The notes under the pieces are model-generated. The model ran no database searches, was not told the DNA's origin, and saw only the letters and a list, made by a program, of their open reading frames with translations. A program made the position numbers and the translations under genes. From Mermis nigrescens (taxonomy: Eukaryota > Nematoda > Enoplea > Mermithida > Mermithidae), in NCBI GenBank assembly GCA_036768485.1, contig JAVLUZ010000741.1, forward strand, positions 186,001-250,000: a stretch of DNA of 64,000 nucleotides. The letters run 5' to 3'. Shown piece after piece: positions 1-11,160 of the stretch; within the stretch, counting starts at the first letter, position 1; every line of letters starts with the position of its first letter.

Positions 1-117
1 CCCACCCCCGCCCTCCCTAAAATACGGCCCTAATGACGTACATACAAATGCATACATCATGTCTAGTAAGTTGCAGGTTTTTCCATCGAAAATTGAATTT
101 TCCATTCGACATTTTAG

Positions 118-413
<296 letters not shown>

Positions 414-1623
414 TTCTTATATTTTATGACAATTCATGATTTGTAATGTAAATATAATTTATGTATAATTATAATTTGATTTATGATGATTTGAAATAAT
501 TGATTGTAATGTATTATAATTTAATTAATCTGGCGTGTACCCTCTTTCGGCTTGAACAAAAACTAGCGTTTTATGTTTTTAGGCGGTTTTGACCGAGAAT
601 TTGGGATCCTACTCACACGTTGGCGTATGGGGTTGGGGGATTTGTTTAGACCCCCTTCGAGAATCCGGCGGACTCACACTTTCCCCGAGGCCGCCGAATT
701 GAATTTTTGGCTCGTTTAAGGAATTTTTTCCAGTTTACACCACCCAGACCCCCAGTTGTGATTTTTTGCCGTCACTTGTTCATAAGAGTATAAAGTATTA
801 TAGGAGTCCAAACAGGTGCATATAGTTATAATAGCTGAAAAATACGCGACGGAGGACAATCTTCCAAATTTTTTGTCAAATATCGAAAATAACCTCAGCT
901 TATTGGAAATTAATTTTTTACTTGTTCTCAATAAATAAATGACTTATAAAAGCTCAAATTTAGGTTGTACATATGTAGTTAGACGCCTATGTAAGTCGAA
1001 CTTTTCACATTTTAATTTTGTTGAAAATCTTTGTATTGTTATTAGTTTTCTGAAACAATTTCAATTTTTTTCAAGATTTTTTGTCTGCCTTGAAAAATGT
1101 TTTCAAGCGGTTTCTGCTTTACGTATTTCTCATTTATTTGACCTTATTGTCATTTGTTATCATGCAAATTTAATACAGATATTCATTAAGAATAAAATAC
1201 AACAAATTAAATATCAAAATTTGACATTAAATGACCAAATTAATCACTCATTTACCCGCCCCTTCTGCCATTTTTTTGTCAGCTGGCGATTTCGGAGAAG
1301 TCAACGAACCTTCTTCTATTTCTAGATAAACAGTTGTGAACATTACTATTAGCTTATTGGAAACGCGAGAGAAGCCTTATTATGGATAGAATTAAATTTT
1401 AAAGTAATTAAAGGCTATTGAATTTTATTTTGAGGTGCGAATAGCTAACATTGCTCGGGTGAATCTTTCTGAATGTCATTTCATAAAAACGGTGAAACAA
1501 ACAATACGTTTTTGAGCGTCGACAATAGGCTTACTAAAACAATTATCAAAAGAAATAACAAAAAAGATCTTAAACGCCTGACATTAAAGGAATACACAGA
1601 ACAACTGATATAATTATAGATTT
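414..1623 (+). other. HINT copy 1 intron 2, largely single-copy
   Basis: AT-rich intron sequence. From about 1260 to 1623 it is homologous to about 23960-24160, the intron just before exon 3 of copy 2. A B-like fragment lies at 610-740. No gene was recognised; open frames at 716-931 and 939-1325 show no family resemblance. Confidence 0.6.
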
Positions 1624-1679
1624 TAGATGTGTCGGGGCCTGGCCCCGCTCCGGCGCCGGGGCTGAAGTCTTTGAAAAAC

Positions 1680-2440
1680 GGCAAAAATTAAAGAAAGAAA
1701 TAAATCTTTTTTTGTCGAATTATGCAACGTAATATTTATTTATTTACAAAAACTAAGCTAAATTACTTTAAAACTAAGCTTAGACTACTGTTTCATGCTC
1801 TACGCAAATAATTTTTGGTCCGTACTCATTTTTTTCATCTCTATAATTTTCCGCTTATATTCTAAAGAAAGGTATTTTATGCCTGTCAAAACCAGCGTGC
1901 CTTAAAACCTTTTCCTGCCGTAAAAGCCCTGAGCTACTTATTTATTATGCAATGAATTTGTAACGTTTTGCATGGCTCTGCCTTGCTCGTCTTTTCCTTC
2001 TATCGCATTAGCATAAATCTTCGAAAAATTCCAATTTTTGCATAGTTTGTTTTTATGCCTATATAGCTTATATTCATTATTTATTCTATTCTTTTGTTTA
2101 TTCATCTTTTGAATCCAGCTTATTTTTATGCCGTTGATTCATTAACGCAATGTTTGTTTCTTTGTTACTTGAGAGCCAGATACAAAGGTCATAAATCAAT
2201 GTGTCTCCTGAAATTAGTGATGTTAGAGGCTGATTAATAATCAACAAAATGGAAGAAATTCATATTTTCTGAAATAAGCAATTGTGTTAGCTGCATGCAT
2301 TGGCTTTTTTGTTTGACAAGAAGAAAGTACGAGGAGCATCAACATAGCCAACGTTTTTCTTCTTCAAAGTTAAAAAAGAACTAAAAATAAGCATTTCTGG
2401 GGGTCCAACTGAAATTATCGATTTCGGGATGTCCTTTGGA
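1680..2440. other. AT-rich, unassigned interior
   Basis: AT-rich sequence without a recognised gene or repeat family; probably the interior of the composite element. Confidence 0.4.
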
Positions 2441-2450
2441 TTCTGGGGTC

Positions 2451-2580
2451 TAGACTGCACATGGGCGTGGGGGCCTGAACCTCGAGAATCGATAATTGGT
2501 CCGGGACTCCCCTAATTGCATGTTTTGGGTTTCACCTTATTTAGATTCCCAGAATTTTGGTGCTGCCCATACACATATGG
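2451..2580 (+). mobile_element. B-family hAT MITE
   Basis: Ends CACATGGGCGTGGGG and CTGCCCATACACATATG, with flanking GTCTAGAC / GTCAGGAC. It abuts a fragment of the S repeat (2588-2626). Confidence 0.6.
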
Positions 2581-2627
2581 TCAGGACCACAGACGCAAAG
2601 CATGGCCAATCTGGGGGACAAGCAGCG

Positions 2628-2838
2628 AACGACCGGGCCAATATAATCAACCAGTGTCCATCATGTCTAACTCCCAACCATGATGTTGGACATATCTTCA
2701 ATTGTCCTGCCAACCCCACCAACTTGACGCCAACAGCACTGTGGACAAACCCCGTGGACGCTGCCCGCCAACTCGACCTCATATAAAACGTTGATGCAGC
2801 AATGACGAGGATCGGAGCAATCAACAACAACAACAACC
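2628..2838 (+). pseudogene. 3' stub of a jockey-like non-LTR retrotransposon
   Basis: The frame reads IINQCPSCLTPNHDVGHIFN, then CPANPTNLTPTALWTNPVDA and ARQLDLI to a stop at 2784-2786. The C-x2-C...H-[IL]-F-x-C...LTP-LW--P pattern is the C-terminal zinc-knuckle-like tail of jockey/I-type LINE ORF2 proteins. It is followed by a short 3'UTR ending in (CAA)n at 2822-2837. This is a 5'-truncated copy; the reverse transcriptase and endonuclease are missing. Confidence 0.75.
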
Positions 2839-2844
2839 GAGCCC

Positions 2845-2880
2845 AAAATTTGGCCGGGACCGGGACCGGGACCGGGCCTT
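2845..2880 (+). repeat. (CCGGGA)n GC-rich tract
   Basis: GGCCGGGACCGGGACCGGG-type simple repeat in otherwise AT-rich DNA. Similar tracts occur at 4512-4562, 27850-27950 and 30117-30200, mostly near ends of the TAG...CCGGGGCC hAT group. Confidence 0.7.
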
Positions 2881-3039
2881 GTTATATAAATAATAAGTAG
2901 GCCTTGCATGATATAGGCACAAATTGATATATACATTTGCACACTGAGACATCAGAAATCCTCTATTCAGAGACATAGTCAGGGTCTTAAATTGAACGAT
3001 TTGTAACCAATAGCACGGAAACCCAGATTTTAAGAACAA

Positions 3040-3714
3040 GGTCCCCAAAAGTCTTTGTACATTTTGTACATGCAAGTTTTTGTGTACTATAATATAGTAA
3101 AGTAACGATTTTAGTGTGGTAAAACGGGGTTTTCAATCTTTGGTAGTGTATTTTAGCTAATTTTTACGTTTCTGACGCCAAAATTTACTGAAAATTGTCT
3201 ATAAACGGCGCGAAGCGCCGAAAAATTGCGCCCTAAAATTTGACATTTTTCCATTCAAAATACAAATTCTGCCATTTTAAACATACATAGGACAAACGAT
3301 TACTTATATCGGCGCGAAGCGGCGAAAATTTCCGGGAATTTTACACCTTTTTACAGTTTTCGTCTTCCCGAAATAGCGATTCTAGTGTGATAAAAAGAGG
3401 TTGTTCGACTTTTGGTAGTGTATTTTAGCTAATTTCTGGGTCTCTTAGGGAAAAAATCACTGAGAATCGTCTTAAAACGGCGTAAAACGCCAAAAAAACT
3501 TGACATTTTTTTCCTTTTAAATGCAATTTCTGCCATTATAAAGATATATTGAACACACAATTACTCATTCCGGCGCGAAGTGCCAAAGAGTTTTGCAAAT
3601 TTAATACCTTTTTTGCAATTTTTGTCTTCCCAAAAATCTTTGTACATGTACAAAGACGGTCCCGAAAAGTCTTCGTACATCGGGAAAAATCTTTGCCGAG
3701 TACAAAAAAAAGTG
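3040..3714 (+). mobile_element. F2 repeat, internally duplicated
   Basis: It contains TTTGTACATGTACAAAG-type motifs at the right end and two ~270-bp direct repeats (about 3100-3370 and 3371-3637), each with a GGCGCGAAGCGCC-like palindrome. It is related in ends to the F family; the exact left end was not found. Confidence 0.6.
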
Positions 3715-3715
3715 T

Positions 3716-4500
3716 CAGGAAGCAGTACGCAAAATCAATAGGTCACAGTGATACGGAAGAAATACAGTGGAGTGGACATAATTGATTTAAACAAGAAGTT
3801 AAATCACATAAGACATCGATCTTACACGCAGTCACAAAATAGTGGCTAATCATTTGAGTGGAATAATATAAGATTGTATTTATTTGCTTGGACAAGTTCT
3901 CGAGTAAATTTTTGCTTAAGTAGAATAAAAAAGCTAAGGCTACAAAGGAATAGTCACAGGGGCATAGGTTGCCGAGAAAAGTGATTTTTTCTTCGACAGA
4001 ATTTTTTAAGACAAGGCTCAAGTCCTCTTGAGCAAGCTATTATTAGCTCACTGTCACGTAGACAACAAAAGAAATCTTTACACTTTTTGCATAAATTAAT
4101 ATTCATACCAATGTCTCTTAATGTTGAAATGTGAGGATTGCACACTCTTATCGTGCTTAAGCAGAGTCTAGTAGTCAGTATAACAACAATAATGCTATGA
4201 TTTTTTGAATACATATATCATTCCCATTATTTGCGGAAAAGTCGACATATCGGTATTTTAAAAATTACATTTTATGCACGATTTTAATGCGCATAAATGC
4301 ATAACATAAGATTCACGCGACGAGATATGAATGAGATCGGGGACACACGAATATAACGAGCTGCATCAGTTCAAATTAAGTGCAAAATGGATACACAGAC
4401 AGTGCCTACTGATTAACGTGCTACAAAGGTTCAGATTATGTACGCATGTACATACAGCATCACACGCTTCTCTAAGTTAGGTAATTTGAATGCCTTGCAT
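3716..4500. other. No recognised gene
   Basis: Single-copy looking, AT-rich. Open frames on the minus strand (3743-4214) lack family resemblance. Confidence 0.4.
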
Positions 4501-4554
4501 AATCTATAAAGCCCGGCCCAGGCCCGGCCGTTCTGAAGGCCGGGACCGGGACCG

Positions 4555-4830
4555 GGCGCCCGGTCGTTCCTTGGGGACAAACCGATATGAGGTGTCAAAA
4601 AATAGAGCTTTCTCGGGCCACAATGACCTGAAAAAATGGCTTGAACGCTAAAATAGCATTGAAACTGAGTTAAACAATTTCTGGTCAATGTGAAGCACTT
4701 TTGAAGGAAATTTTCAATTTTCATCCGTTCTTGGTCTCCTTTCTGCATTTTCCCCACAAAATCTTTTATTTATCCATTCTGGAGGGTCAGGCAGGACCCC
4801 TTTAACCCCCAGTGCACGTCTGGTCTAAAG
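4555..4830 (-). repeat. S-family repeat
   Basis: About 270 bp sharing the block around AAACTGAGTTAAACAATTTC with copies at 19600-19895, 27600-27846 and 48770-49060. The ends were not resolved. Confidence 0.5.
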
Positions 4831-5093
4831 TACCAGACCCCCGCACGCCTACATATCTGTGGCCCTTGCCATAGATAAGCACTCGAAAAATTTTGTTGTA
4901 ATGAATTAAACAAATAAGCTACAAAACTCGAATGCTGGAGGTATCAATGCTTGGTGGTCTACCCATTTCTTCGGGGGTGGATTAAAGCCCCTCTGCACCC
5001 ATGTGTGGTTTTGACAAGCGTCAGAAGGGGTGCCGATGCAACCCCCAGAATTCCAGCGACGCAAGAGTCCTATATAGACCTAATTATTGTATT

Positions 5094-5226
5094 CACCCAA
5101 TTGTCGCATTCACCCTATTGTCGCATTCACTTAATTGTCGTATTCACCCAATTGTCGCATTCACCCAATTGTCGTTCACCCAATTGTCGTCCACCCAATT
5201 GTCTTTCACCCAATTGTCGTAGACCC
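5094..5226 (+). repeat. Minisatellite, CACCCAATTGTCG units
   Basis: About eight imperfect 13-19-bp units ending CCAATTGTCG. They give the accidental repetitive peptide frames FTQLSHSPNC. It is not a CRISPR array: there are no spacers of constant length. Confidence 0.8.
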
Positions 5227-5691
5227 ATTATATAATTACCTACGATAGTGATACTGAGGGCCGAATCACAGAACGTTGGGTAAGGTAAATGTATGGCAAA
5301 GGTAAAGGTTGGGTAATGTCTAGGTAGCTACCTAAGGTTTACCAGCCTTGGTAAGTTACCTATGGTTTGCCAAGCTGTGGTATCACAGACGGTTGGGGGG
5401 TAAACCTTAGGTAGACGAGAAAATTTATCATTTTTATTGCAAATCCGTTCAGTTTAGCGTCTGACATTCTCTGAATTATTGTAAAATACAAATTAAATTG
5501 ATTTGTATTCACTTAAAAAGGGCAAATTCATATGTCAATATTTTCGAACTCCATTGATTCAGATGGCCACATCGCCTCGACCAGCCAATATTATCAATTG
5601 TAAAATTATGTTGCTACTTTTCTAGCTTGATTTCATGTATGTAACGTGCATATGCTTACATAAACTTCGGGTGATAAAGGATAATGACGAC

Positions 5692-5953
5692 CACACCTGG
5701 GCGTGGGGGGGTTTGGGGGTATGCACCCCCCGAAACAACAATACTCCCCAGAAATCAAAATACCCCCCCCCCCAGAATTCAATTTTTGAAAATTTTTTTC
5801 GTTTTTTTCGCAATTTTTTGATGCCAATGGATAGTGCTTGATGAGAAACGTCGAAAAATGGTGTTTTTATCACCATACCACCATTTTTAAGGCCATTTTT
5901 CGACCTTCAAAAAAATCTTGCACCCCCCAGAATTTTCTTGCTGCCCACGTATG
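5692..5953 (+). mobile_element. A-family hAT MITE inside Harbinger
   Basis: 262 bp, ends CACACCTGGGCGTGGG / CTGCCCACGTATG, perfect 8-bp target repeat ATGACGAC (5684-5691 and 5954-5961). This copy defines the A family, whose core is GATGCCAATGGATAGTGC and CGCCATACCACCATTTTTAA. Confidence 0.9.
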
Positions 5954-5997
5954 ATGACGACGCGTGCTTCTTTGTTTCAGATAGGGTGAAATCAGAG

Positions 5998-6736
5998 CAC
6001 TGTTTTTTGTACGAGCCTGTTTGTACATGTACAAAGATCTCCGGAAAAGTCTTTGTACGAGCGAAAATTTTTTGTACATTTGACGTATAGATGTGCTATT
6101 GAATGTACACATTTTTACATACTACTAGATTGTTATCTGTGACCCGCACGCTTCGCAAAAAGTGTAACTTTGTCCTAAATTCAGCTGGTTATATTAGTTC
6201 GGCCCGAAACGCCAAAATTTTCATGAGTCTTAGGTTGAAATTACACATAAAATTCGACTCAGTAAGTTAAAATAACTTGTGTTACACAATTATAAATAAT
6301 AAAGCGATTGCAATGTGCTGAGTGAATCTCATAATAGACACCAATAAGCTTATGAATTTAATGCAACGCAAAGATAAAAGAGTCAATTTTATCTTCAAAC
6401 GGCAGAGAACAGTGCAAAGTTGTTTAATAGTTCTTTTTTCTGCATAAAATCTATATGAAATAGCAGAAATAGATGTAAAAGATGCTTAAATCTGTACGAA
6501 GATGCTTAAAGGCAGATTTTGGAGTGTGTAATGCCAGCGCTTGGAGCTAAATACAGTGTAATTATGATATTCGGCGCAAAGCGCCTAAAATTTCTGAAAT
6601 TTTGCTGAAAAGTACTCAGAAAATTGTTAAAATTACCATTACTTTGCCCCAAAAAGTCTTTGTACGTTGTACAAAGATGGCACTGAAAATCTTTGTACGA
6701 GCCTCAAAATCTTTGTCCCTTACAAAAAAAACAGTG
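5998..6736 (+). mobile_element. F-family hAT element (739 bp)
   Basis: Ends CACTGTTTTTTGTACGAG and GTACAAAAAA..CAGTG, target repeat AATCAGAG / AATCAGTC. Subterminal inverted blocks TTTGTACATGTACAAAG occur at both ends. Non-autonomous: no transposase frame. Confidence 0.9.
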
Positions 6737-7300
6737 AATCAGTCTAATTAATCGATGGGCATTGACCTTGCTAAATTTGTATAGCATATAAAATTGTTGG
6801 TCATTGTAAATTTCAAACGGCTCAGTCCGTTTAATGGGCCAGTGTGCATGAAAGAATAAATCTTCCTCGTGTTCACTTGCATCATCCAAAAATTCGATCA
6901 AATCCATTGAAAACGTAGACTAATTGAATGTTAACAGACCTTTACCTCTGCTCTTAGCAAGGGTAAGATCATTGGGCAACTTTGTCTTTATTTACCAAAG
7001 CTTTACCTTACCTTTACCTTACCCAACCTTCTGTGATATGGCAATCTCTAACCTAACCTAGAGTTTACCTAAGGGTAGCTAATTTACCAAGAGGCAAGTC
7101 TTATCTAACCTTCTGTGATATGGCCCTGAGATGCTAAGTCTATGACGGGTGTAAAATGGATGCATAATATACCTTTGTAGGTATAGTTCATATGTATTGT
7201 ACAGGCCTCGGCTAGGCCCCGGCCCCGGCAAAAAAAGGCGGCCCCGTTGCATCTATAATTTTAATATATAGGAAAATACATTGTAATGCCTTTGTTGCAG

Positions 7301-7373
7301 TTATTGGGACATTTGATGAACCTCGTCCGAAAGATAGCTGAATCTGAAAAACTGGCAGATGGTTACCGCGTTG
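7301..7373 (+). CDS. HINT1-like: HINT copy 1, exon 3
   Basis: The exon encodes LLGHLMNLVRKIAESEKLADGYRV and then one base. It matches the HIT-family helix and strand (LLGHL...KKIA...GYR-V) that precede the active-site strand. The acceptor is TTTGTTGCAG at 7291-7300 and the donor GGTATGT follows 7373, phase 1. The next exon starts with TG, giving a valine codon. It is separated from exon 2 by about 7.1 kb, nearly all of it transposon sequence, and lies 46 bp right of the end of a composite hAT insertion. It is 73 nt, identical in length to copy 2, and differs at only a few sites. Confidence 0.9.
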
Positions 7374-7507
7374 GTATGTACATAATTAAAATATAAACTT
7401 CTTGCATTAAATTTTTTTATTTGTTTGAGCCGTTAATTGGAGGAGGTCTTCTTTGTATTTTAAGAATGGCCAATCTATTACCGATTGACAAAAAAGAGGA
7501 AGGTTAA

Positions 7508-7698
7508 CAGTGGCGGATCCAGGATTTTCCTAAGGGGGCGGTACCCCTAAGGGGGGGCGGAACCCTGACTTGGGCTGAAAAATTAGCCGTTTTAACCCGA
7601 AAATCGCTAAAAATCGCTCAAAAATCTTTAATTTTGCGCACTATTTTGGGTCAATGGAGGGGGCGGTCGCCCCCCGCCCCCTCCTAAATCCGCCCCTG
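7508..7698 (-). mobile_element. G-family hAT MITE (CAGTGGCGGAT ends)
   Basis: 191 bp with perfect 8-bp target repeat AAGGTTAA (7500-7507, 7699-7706). Ends CAGTGGCGGATCCAGG / GGCGGGGG..CCTG. Confidence 0.92.
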
Positions 7699-7706
7699 AA
7701 GGTTAA

Positions 7707-8053
7707 TGTTTTTGAGATTCATGATTTTAAGCTAACAATTGTAATATATCGGCTTTAAAAAGTTGTGATTTCAGACCATTTTTAGCAGTGGACAAGCTGA
7801 AAATTACACAAGAAATAGTTAAATAGCCCATCTATTTATGTATTCAAAATACAAAAGATTCAGGCTTTAATAAGGTGAAAATTTGTAAGTTCAAAGTTAC
7901 CTGGGGATCAACTTCTTTACGAACGGCTTTGATTAGGGTATAAACATTTTTTCACTATAATGCATTGCTGACAAATTTACTTGTGCGACGCCCATTATCC
8001 TTTTATTATTCTATTATTCTGCTATTATACTACCTATCCTTAAACATTATTGT
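7707..8053. other. HINT copy 1 intron 3, no gene
   Basis: AT-rich intron, homologous in part (7860-8040) to 24480-24660 of copy 2. Nothing else recognised. Confidence 0.5.
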
Positions 8054-8438
8054 CATACATGATCTTAGAGGGTTTGGGGGTTTTCCCTAGAAAAGTCCCC
8101 CTGGAAATTCCCTTACCCCAGAATTCGTAATTTTCCAAGAAAAAAATTTAAAAAGTTGGCAGAAAAGGTGTCGTTTTGAGCTTTTGTAGCCACCTGTCTG
8201 CTCGAAAGTGTCAAATTTTCGGCGCTCCGCGGCATACACCATTTTTGACTCTATTTTCCTCAATTTATTTAAATTTTTTCTGTTTTTTTCTCCAAATTTT
8301 TCATGTTTTTATGCTCTAGAAAGATAGAATATCGTCAAAAACGCCGAAAAACGATGTTTGTAAACGCATATCCGCCATAAGCCCTGAAAAGGCACTTTAA
8401 AATATAACCTCCTAGAATTCCCATGCTATGCATGTCTG
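8054..8438 (+). mobile_element. C-family hAT element
   Basis: Ends CATACATGATCTTAGAGGG / CATGCTATGCATGTCTG, flanks ATTATTGT / ATCATTGC. It has the C-family core with CGGCGCTCCGCGGC palindrome and TGCTCTAGAAAGATAGA. Confidence 0.75.
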
Positions 8439-8469
8439 ATCATTGCCCTTGATAAGCTAGCCGTTTATA

Positions 8470-8695
8470 AAAAATTGTGTCATGAGGAGGATGGGGGATC
8501 CCCTTCACCCAAATTCGGCCTTCCCCACCCATCCCCCCACAAAGCCAGAAAATTTTGACCCCTAATTTCTGAAAAAAATAAATTTTTTGGCCGTTTTTAC
8601 GTGTTTTTTGGCCGAATATTGGAGGTCAATAACCATCTCCCCCCTTAAAATGGCAGGGAGCCCTCCCCCAATTTTGATCCGTTACATGTATGGGC
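8470..8695 (+). mobile_element. K-family hAT MITE
   Basis: Core GAGGATGGGGGATCCCC...GTTACATGTATG shared with copies at 18230, 29358, 59857 and reversed at 51222. No clean target repeat read here. Confidence 0.55.
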
Positions 8696-8699
8696 CGAA

Positions 8700-9345
8700 A
8701 TTCCAGTTTGTGCCGGTAACCCAAGCTGTTGTGGCTAATCATCTGATCGTGCCACACATGGGCATGGTGGGATGAGAGGGGGTATTGTATAACTCCCTTA
8801 AGCTGAGAAAAGTTGGTAGTCATAAATTCATTTTGGCCAAAAACGCGTTGCTACATAAAAAGCATATTTTTGTACCTATGTACTTACACAAACTGTTTTC
8901 ATTTTTTGACCTTGTTAAGGTTTGGACCATACATATGCGTTAGCCGGATTCTAGAGGGGTTTGGTAAGACCAAATCGCAAAAAAGCGCCAAAAACTCAGT
9001 GTTTGGGGATGTCTGCCGGACTCTGCGTTTTTTTATTTCGGGAATGTAGTTTGGACTATTATTTGTAGTTTTGACTCGTCTCTAATCCATAGCTGCCCTT
9101 TGTATTCGTATATAAGAATACGCGATTGCTACGCTTGAGATTCTTCCTTGGTATTTACAGAGAATAATTTGGATTTTTGCAAATAATAGGGAAAAAGCAA
9201 AAAGTGATTGGAAGTTTGTTCATTCCCTAAAAAGGCATCACGAAACCATGTCCATGAAAACTGATTTTCAACGCGTACAAAAGTACATATATACAAAAGT
9301 GTTTTCCTGATATGCTACTGTTATGAACTTTTATAGGTATGTAAC
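8700..9345. other. Intron with B-like fragment
   Basis: 8930-9060 resembles a B element (TACATATGCGTTAGCCGGATTC...). The remainder is AT-rich with no gene. Confidence 0.4.
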
Positions 9346-10093
9346 CACTGTTATTTTGTACGAGATAACAGATTTTGAGGCTCGTACAAAGATTTTTCGA
9401 AGGCATCTTTGTACAATGTACAAAGACTTTTGGGGCAAAGTAATAGTAATTTTGACCCTTTTTGAGTATTTTTTCAGCAAAATTTCTATAAATTTTCGGC
9501 GCTTAGCGCCGAATATCATAATTACATTCTATTTAGCCTCAAGTGCGGGCATTAAACACTTAAAAATTTATCCTTCAGCAACTTTGTATAGATTTAAGCA
9601 TCTTTTACATCTATCTCTACTGTTTTGTAAAGATGTTTTCCAGAAAAAAAGAACTATTAAACAACTTTGCACTGTTTTCTGCCAATTGAAGATAAAATTG
9701 ACTTCTTTTATCTTTGCGTTGCATTAAATTCATAAGAAAATTGGTGTCTATTATGTGATTCAGTCAGCATATTGCAATCGCTATATTATTTCTGATTGTG
9801 TAACACAAGTTATTTTAGCTTTCTGAGTCGAATTTTATGCGTAAATTCAACTCAAAGACTCATGAAAATTTCGGCGTTTCACGCCGATTTTATATAACCA
9901 GCTGACTTTAGGACAAAGTTAAACTTCTTGTGAAGCATGCGGGTCACGGATAACAATCTAGTAGCATGTAAAAATGTGTATATTTAATAGTACGTCTATA
10001 TATTATATGTACAAAAAATTTTTCGCTCGCACAAAGACTTTTCCGGAGATTTTTGTTCATGTACAAAGAGGCTCGTACAAAAAAACAACAGTG
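9346..10093 (-). mobile_element. F-family hAT element
   Basis: 748 bp in opposite orientation, perfect target repeat TATGTAAC (9338-9345, 10094-10101). It lies 258 bp before the last HINT exon. Confidence 0.93.
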
Positions 10094-10334
10094 TATGTAA
10101 CAAGAAAACGATCTGTCATTCTTGTTTATTGTGCTTAATATGGTCATCGCATCAGTTCCGATCACTTTTTTGTCGATTTATGTACATGAGTTAAAGAATT
10201 GTCTGCTAATCGCATACTTAATTGAATTGGACAACATTAGTAAATTTTCTAATCGCTCTATAATAGATTAAATTTTCTTGCGATTTCCGTTGGCCTTCTT
10301 TCAGTGTTGTTTTTACAATTTTTATTCATTTTGA

Positions 10335-10442
<108 letters not shown>

Positions 10443-10547
10443 CGATATATTCACTATTCATCGTAGTGCCGTGATAATGAAGGTTGCGGTGTTTGTTTTC
10501 CCATTTGTTTGCCATGTTGCGCATTTAAATTTGGTTGATTGTTTTTT

Positions 10548-10553
10548 AATAAA
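10548..10553 (+). promoter_or_regulatory. polyadenylation signal of HINT copy 1
   Basis: AATAAA lies about 105 bp after the HINT stop codon. The equivalent hexamer lies the same distance after copy 2, and the surrounding 3'UTR (GCATTTAAATTTGGTTGATTG) is conserved between the copies. Confidence 0.7.
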
Positions 10554-10726
10554 AAGTTGAATGCCTACAGCTTGGTTTGAACACCGTACACGATCTTGGG
10601 GCTCGTTTTTGGACATTTCTTTAATTTGCTCGGATTTTTTTGATATTTCTACTAAATTTCAAAATTTATCTTCTAGAAAAGAAAAAACACTGAAAAAAAA
10701 TTTTTGGTTTCATCCACTGAAAATTC

Positions 10727-11153
10727 TCACGCTGCGTATATACGTATATATACGAGAGTTGATCATAAAGTTCACATACACAGCGTAGGGATTCGGGGGG
10801 GGGGTAATTTTAAAGTGCCTTTTTCGGACCCAAAAATCGTGGGTACGCGTCGAAAACTCAGTTTTTTGTCGTTTCTGACGATGCTCTGAGCATAAAAACA
10901 AAAAATGTTGAAAAAATAAAAATGTCGAAAAAATTGAACAAAATATAGTCAAAACATGAGTGTATGGCGCGAAGCACAGAAAATTTGATACTTTCGAGCT
11001 ATTAGATAGGTAAAAACGCTTAAAAAGCACTTTAGAATTTTCGGAAATTTTCGAAAAGTCGCGAAATCTGGGGGGGTGAAGAAGTTTTGGTGGATTGACA
11101 ATTTTTCGGGGGGGGGGCGAAGACCCTCTCCTCCAAGATTATGTATATATATG
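10727..11153 (-). mobile_element. C-family element, reversed
   Basis: It contains the C core in reverse (CGCGTCGAAAACTCAG, GACGATGCTCTGAGCAT, TGGCGCGAAGCACAG) and lies downstream of HINT copy 1. Confidence 0.65.
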
Positions 11154-11160
11154 TATGTAC

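Larger units (their letters stand above)
5635..6907 (-). pseudogene. Harbinger transposase N-terminal remnant, split by two MITEs
   Basis: The minus frame starts at ATG 6907: MDLIEFLDDASEHEEDLFFH ... RTEPFEIYNDQQFYMLYKFS KVNAHRLIRLI. This is the typical start of PIF/Harbinger transposases (R-RT-PFE-Y-D-EF---YRFSK---L). It stops at the F insertion (6736), resumes at 5997-5962 (SPYLKQRSTRR) and again after the A insertion at 5691-5635 (HYPLSPEVYVSICTLHT then stop). Both interruptions have clean 8-bp duplications, so the pieces are one former frame. The DDE catalytic domain is absent, so the gene is dead. Confidence 0.85.
5258..7126 (-). mobile_element. Decayed PIF/Harbinger element
   Basis: A 1.87-kb element with ends GGGCCGAATCACAGAA / TTCTGTGATATGGCCC and a 3-bp TGA target repeat (5255-5257, 7127-7129). 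Harbinger elements typically start GGG/GGGCC and duplicate 3 bp (TWA). Subterminal copies of ATCACAGA..GTTGGGTAA occur twice at each end (5265, 5391, 7017, 7107). It carries a broken transposase frame on the minus strand and two later hAT MITEs. Confidence 0.85.
1624..7255 (+). mobile_element. Composite hAT-type insertion (TAGATG...CGGGGCC ends)
   Basis: The left end is TAGATGTGTCGGGGCC and the right end GGCCCCGTTGCATCTA, flanked by ATAGATTT / ATAATTTT (6 of 8 matching). The homologous intron of HINT copy 2 (24135-24165) reads straight across this point, so it is an occupied-versus-empty site pair. The ends resemble those of elements at 11161 and 27848. The interior is filled with later insertions: B, LINE stub, F2 repeat, microsatellite, Harbinger, A and F. 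No hAT transposase was found. Confidence 0.6.

Noticed and set aside
939..1325. 128-codon plus-strand frame
   Set aside because: Low-complexity F/C/H-rich peptide from AT-rich intron, with no splice or family support.
5094..5226. CRISPR-like repeat
   Set aside because: Units are 13-19 bp and contiguous with no spacers; a eukaryotic minisatellite.
9323..9727. 134-codon frame
   Set aside because: Lies inside an F-family hAT element; not preserved in the other three F copies.
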